Of a DNA stretch of 64,000 nt, positions 61,698-64,000 are shown piece after piece. The position numbers were made by a program, and so were the translations under genes. How positions within the stretch are numbered: position 1 is the first letter of the stretch; every line of letters starts with the position of its first letter. Source of the stretch: AG25 sp035517615 (GTDB taxonomy: Bacteria; Gemmatimonadota; Gemmatimonadetes; Gemmatimonadales; GWC2-71-9); NCBI GenBank assembly GCA_035517615.1, contig DATIYM010000023.1:1-64000 (forward strand), in the 5' to 3' direction. Below the pieces are notes generated by a model. That model made no database searches and was not told where the DNA came from. It saw nothing but the letters and a program-made list of their open reading frames with translations.

Positions 61698-64000
61698 TCA
61701 ACCGCATTCCGAATATCCACAGACGTGACATTTCGCACATCCTTCAGCCAACTCGAGCTGCGATCCGCAGTCGGGACAAGCTCCCACGTAATCGACCGGC
61801 GCTTCCTGTGACGGAGCGGGCATCGCCTCTGTGGCGCCAGCGACACGCTCCCGCGCGGGAATAATGGCCTCGGCTTGCGTCGGTCCGATCAATTCCTGCT
61901 GCACACCTTCCTTGGTCTGGATCCAGCGCTCGATCGCAATCCCGATCGCATCGGGCACCGAGAGCACCTTGTTGGGGCCGAGTCCAACGGCGCGATCGGA
62001 GGAGATGCCGCGCAGCTGGCGGCGAACGTCTCTGATCGGGACCCCGGCGCGCAGCGCGAGCGAAATGAGCCGTCCGATGGCCTCGACGTCGGCCATCAAG
62101 GGTGCGCCGGCCTTCCCGAGCGAGACGAAGACCTCGAACGGCTGGCCGCGGTCGTCTTCGGTGATGTTCACGTACATGGTGCCGAGGGGAGAATCCATCC
62201 GGTACGTCGTGCCGCGCAGCGCGTCAGGGCGCGACCGCACTGCTCGTCTCTGGAGATTCTCCGCCTCGACGTCGTGCAACTGTTTCCGGGTGCGCTCGAG
62301 CTCGGCTTCCAGCTCGGCGACACGACCGAGCGTTTCTCCCAACTGGCGTTGCACCTGCTCGGCGGCCGGAGCGGCTGGTGCGCTCCCCGCCTGCTCCTGC
62401 ACCTTCTTCGCGGTGGCGCCGGTGGACAGCACCTGCATTTCGCGCGAAGCATCGCGATATACGGTGACCCCTTTGCATCCAAGCCGATAGGCGAACCGAT
62501 AGATCTGCTCCACGTCGGATTCGGTGGCCTCACGCGGGAAGTTGCAGGTCTTCGAGATCGCGGAGTCGGTGAACTCCTGGAACGCACCCTGCATGCGGAT
62601 GTGCCACTCGGGAGTCACGTCGTGCGCGGTGACAAACACCCGCTGCCACTTCTCCGGCACCTCCGGGAAGTGGATATGGCCCGTTTCCGCGATCTGCTGC
62701 ATGAGACGGTCGGAGTACCACCCTTCCTGGCGCGCGAGGGCGACGAAGTCTTCGTTGACGTCAGGCATGAGTACGCCCGCCTGATTCCGCATGAAGGCAA
62801 CCGCAAAGAGCGGCTCGATGCCCGACGAGCAGCCCGAGATGATGGAGATCGTTCCGGTGGGCGCCACGGTCGTCAGGTTGCAGTTGCGCATGCGGCGCAT
62901 GGGGCGGATGCGGCGGCCACGCGCATCGCGCGCGCACGTGCTGTCGGGACCCCAGATCGAGCGCTCCCATTCGGGGAACACACCGCGCTGCTCCGCCAGA
63001 CTCTCGGACGCGCGCTTCGACTCCTCATCAATGAACTGCATGATCTTGCGACCCAGCTCGACACCCGAGTCGGAGTTGTACGGGACGCCGACGCGGACGA
63101 GGAGATCGGCCCAGCCCATGATGCCTAGTCCGACGCGCCGAATGCGCTTGGCGAGGTTGTCGATCTCGGGTAAGGGATAGCGGTTCGCGTCGATGACGTT
63201 GTCGAGGAAATGGGTGCACAGCCGCGTGACGGTGCCGAGCCGATCCCAATCGACTTCACCGTTTCTGACGAACAGGCCGACGTTGATCGAGCCGAGATTG
63301 CAGACGTCGTAGGGGAGCAGGGGCTGCTCGCCGCACGGGTTCGTGGCCTCGTAGCTGCCGAGCTGCGGGACGGGGTTGAAGGCGTTCGCGCGGTCGATGA
63401 AAAACACCCCCGGCTCGCCCGTCTTCCATGCGCCGTGCACGATCTTCCGGAAAACGTCCGACGCGCTGAGCTGCCCCACGGGCTTCCCGGTCCGTGGATG
63501 GATGAGATCGTACAACTGCCCTTCTTCGAGCGCGTGCATGAAGGCATCGGTCACGGCGACCGAAATGTTGAAGTTCGTCACCTGGGTCAGATCGTCCTTG
63601 CAGGTGATGAACTCGAGGATGTCAGGGTGATCGACCCGCAGGATCCCCATGTTCGCGCCGCGACGGGTCCCGCCCTGCTTCACCACATCCGTAGAGGCGT
63701 CGTACAGCTTCATGAACGAAACCGGCCCTGAGGCCACGCCCATGGTGGAGCGCACGACGTCGTTCTGGGGCCGCAGGCGCGAGAACGAGAACCCTGTACC
63801 GCCGCCCGATTGGTGAACGAGTGCCATGGACCGAAGCGTGTCGTAGATCCCCGATTTTCCGTTCGACAATGCATCGTCCACGGGGAGCACGAAGCACGCG
63901 GACAGCTGCCCGAGCGGCCGCCCCGCGTTCATGAGCGTGGGGGAGTTCGGCATCCACACACGCGAGGCCATCAGGTCAAAGAACGTCTCCGCCAGGCCTT
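61698..64000 (-). CDS. nrdJ: B12-dependent (class II) ribonucleotide reductase, partial
   Basis: Reduces ribonucleotides to deoxyribonucleotides with adenosylcobalamin. At least 767 residues; the frame stays open to the right edge, so the N-terminus is outside. Visible motifs: WMPNSPTLMNAG, LGQLSACFVLP (first redox cysteine), NPCGEQPLLPYDVCNLGSIN (active-site Asn-Cys-Glu region) and GIEPLFAVAFMR. A coiled-coil linker, a TSCPD-like domain (TYRMDSPLGTMYVNITED) and a C-terminal zinc ribbon (CPDCGSQLEL, CAKCHVCGYSECG) follow. Confidence 0.95.
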   Translation of the reverse strand, partial: GLAETFFDLMASRVWMPNSPTLMNAGRPLGQLSACFVLPVDDALSNGKSGIYDTLRSMALVHQSGGGTGFSFSRLRPQNDVVRSTMGVASGPVSFMKLYDASTDVVKQGGTRRGANMGILRVDHPDILEFITCKDDLTQVTNFNISVAVTDAFMHALEEGQLYDLIHPRTGKPVGQLSASDVFRKIVHGAWKTGEPGVFFIDRANAFNPVPQLGSYEATNPCGEQPLLPYDVCNLGSINVGLFVRNGEVDWDRLGTVTRLCTHFLDNVIDANRYPLPEIDNLAKRIRRVGLGIMGWADLLVRVGVPYNSDSGVELGRKIMQFIDEESKRASESLAEQRGVFPEWERSIWGPDSTCARDARGRRIRPMRRMRNCNLTTVAPTGTISIISGCSSGIEPLFAVAFMRNQAGVLMPDVNEDFVALARQEGWYSDRLMQQIAETGHIHFPEVPEKWQRVFVTAHDVTPEWHIRMQGAFQEFTDSAISKTCNFPREATESDVEQIYRFAYRLGCKGVTVYRDASREMQVLSTGATAKKVQEQAGSAPAAPAAEQVQRQLGETLGRVAELEAELERTRKQLHDVEAENLQRRAVRSRPDALRGTTYRMDSPLGTMYVNITEDDRGQPFEVFVSLGKAGAPLMADVEAIGRLISLALRAGVPIRDVRRQLRGISSDRAVGLGPNKVLSVPDAIGIAIERWIQTKEGVQQELIGPTQAEAIIPARERVAGATEAMPAPSQEAPVDYVGACPDCGSQLELAEGCAKCHVCGYSECG

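Overview
The window is high-GC bacterial chromosome with tightly packed genes, many 1-4 nt start/stop overlaps and frequent GTG and TTG starts. Gene content and style suggest a Gram-negative of the Gemmatimonadota type. The signs are abundant lipoproteins and outer-membrane barrels, TolC and MacA-type efflux parts, an MglA/MglB pair, a bacillithiol-type deacetylase and a B12-dependent ribonucleotide reductase. The lineage is an inference from style and content, not from a marker gene. There is no phage, transposon or CRISPR array. Most of the window looks like core genome with small accessory patches.

Layout. 0-12 kb (mostly minus strand): short primary-type sigma factor, signal peptidase I, then a chained operon larE-thpR-hypothetical-NtrC-type regulator-membrane protein-aldehyde dehydrogenase. 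Further genes are an EamA transporter, an MscS channel, an M28 peptidase and a ComM-type AAA ATPase. 12-18 kb (plus): envelope proteins, namely an AsmA-like protein, a membrane protein fused to a PI-PLC-like domain, and two barrel proteins. 17.7-24 kb (minus): a tandem pair of duplicated lipoproteins, a thioredoxin-like protein, a formylglycine-generating-enzyme-like protein with a damaged N-terminus, ispG, and a lipoprotein/outer-membrane pair. 23.7-28 kb: a very large NtrY-like histidine kinase, head-to-head with a creatininase-family gene. 28.5-34.6 kb (plus): a TolC / MacA / two-permease efflux operon with no ATPase gene. 34.6-37.7 kb: bshB1, cysteine desulfurase and mnmA; the last two form a tRNA-thiolation unit. 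37.8-43.1 kb: small lipoproteins and membrane proteins, DinB, and a diguanylate cyclase.

43-53 kb (minus): SH3 lipoprotein, small membrane protein, tRNA-Asn, grpE-dnaJ with a clear terminator, and a long operon dnaX-ybaB-recR-mglB-like-mglA-pgsA-cinA-hydrolase. A small SRP RNA with its own plausible promoter lies just upstream of dnaX, the same arrangement as scr-dnaX-yaaK-recR in Bacillus. 53-60 kb (minus): threonine aldolase, YihY, YtxH and a large class II aldolase as a chain, then an MBL hydrolase, pyruvate kinase and a MarR regulator with a nested palindromic operator. 60-64 kb: a MOSC-domain gene flanked by two paralogous zinc-ribbon proteins of unknown function, then nrdJ, which runs off the right edge.

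The most unusual items are these: the GGGAAGC heptad arrays, one of which has become the 3' end of the MOSC coding sequence; the flanking zinc-ribbon paralogues; an MglA with an extra segment; the broken FGE start; an inverted repeat inside the dnaX linker; and the atypical SRP RNA apical loop. I found no convincing wholly new multi-gene system.
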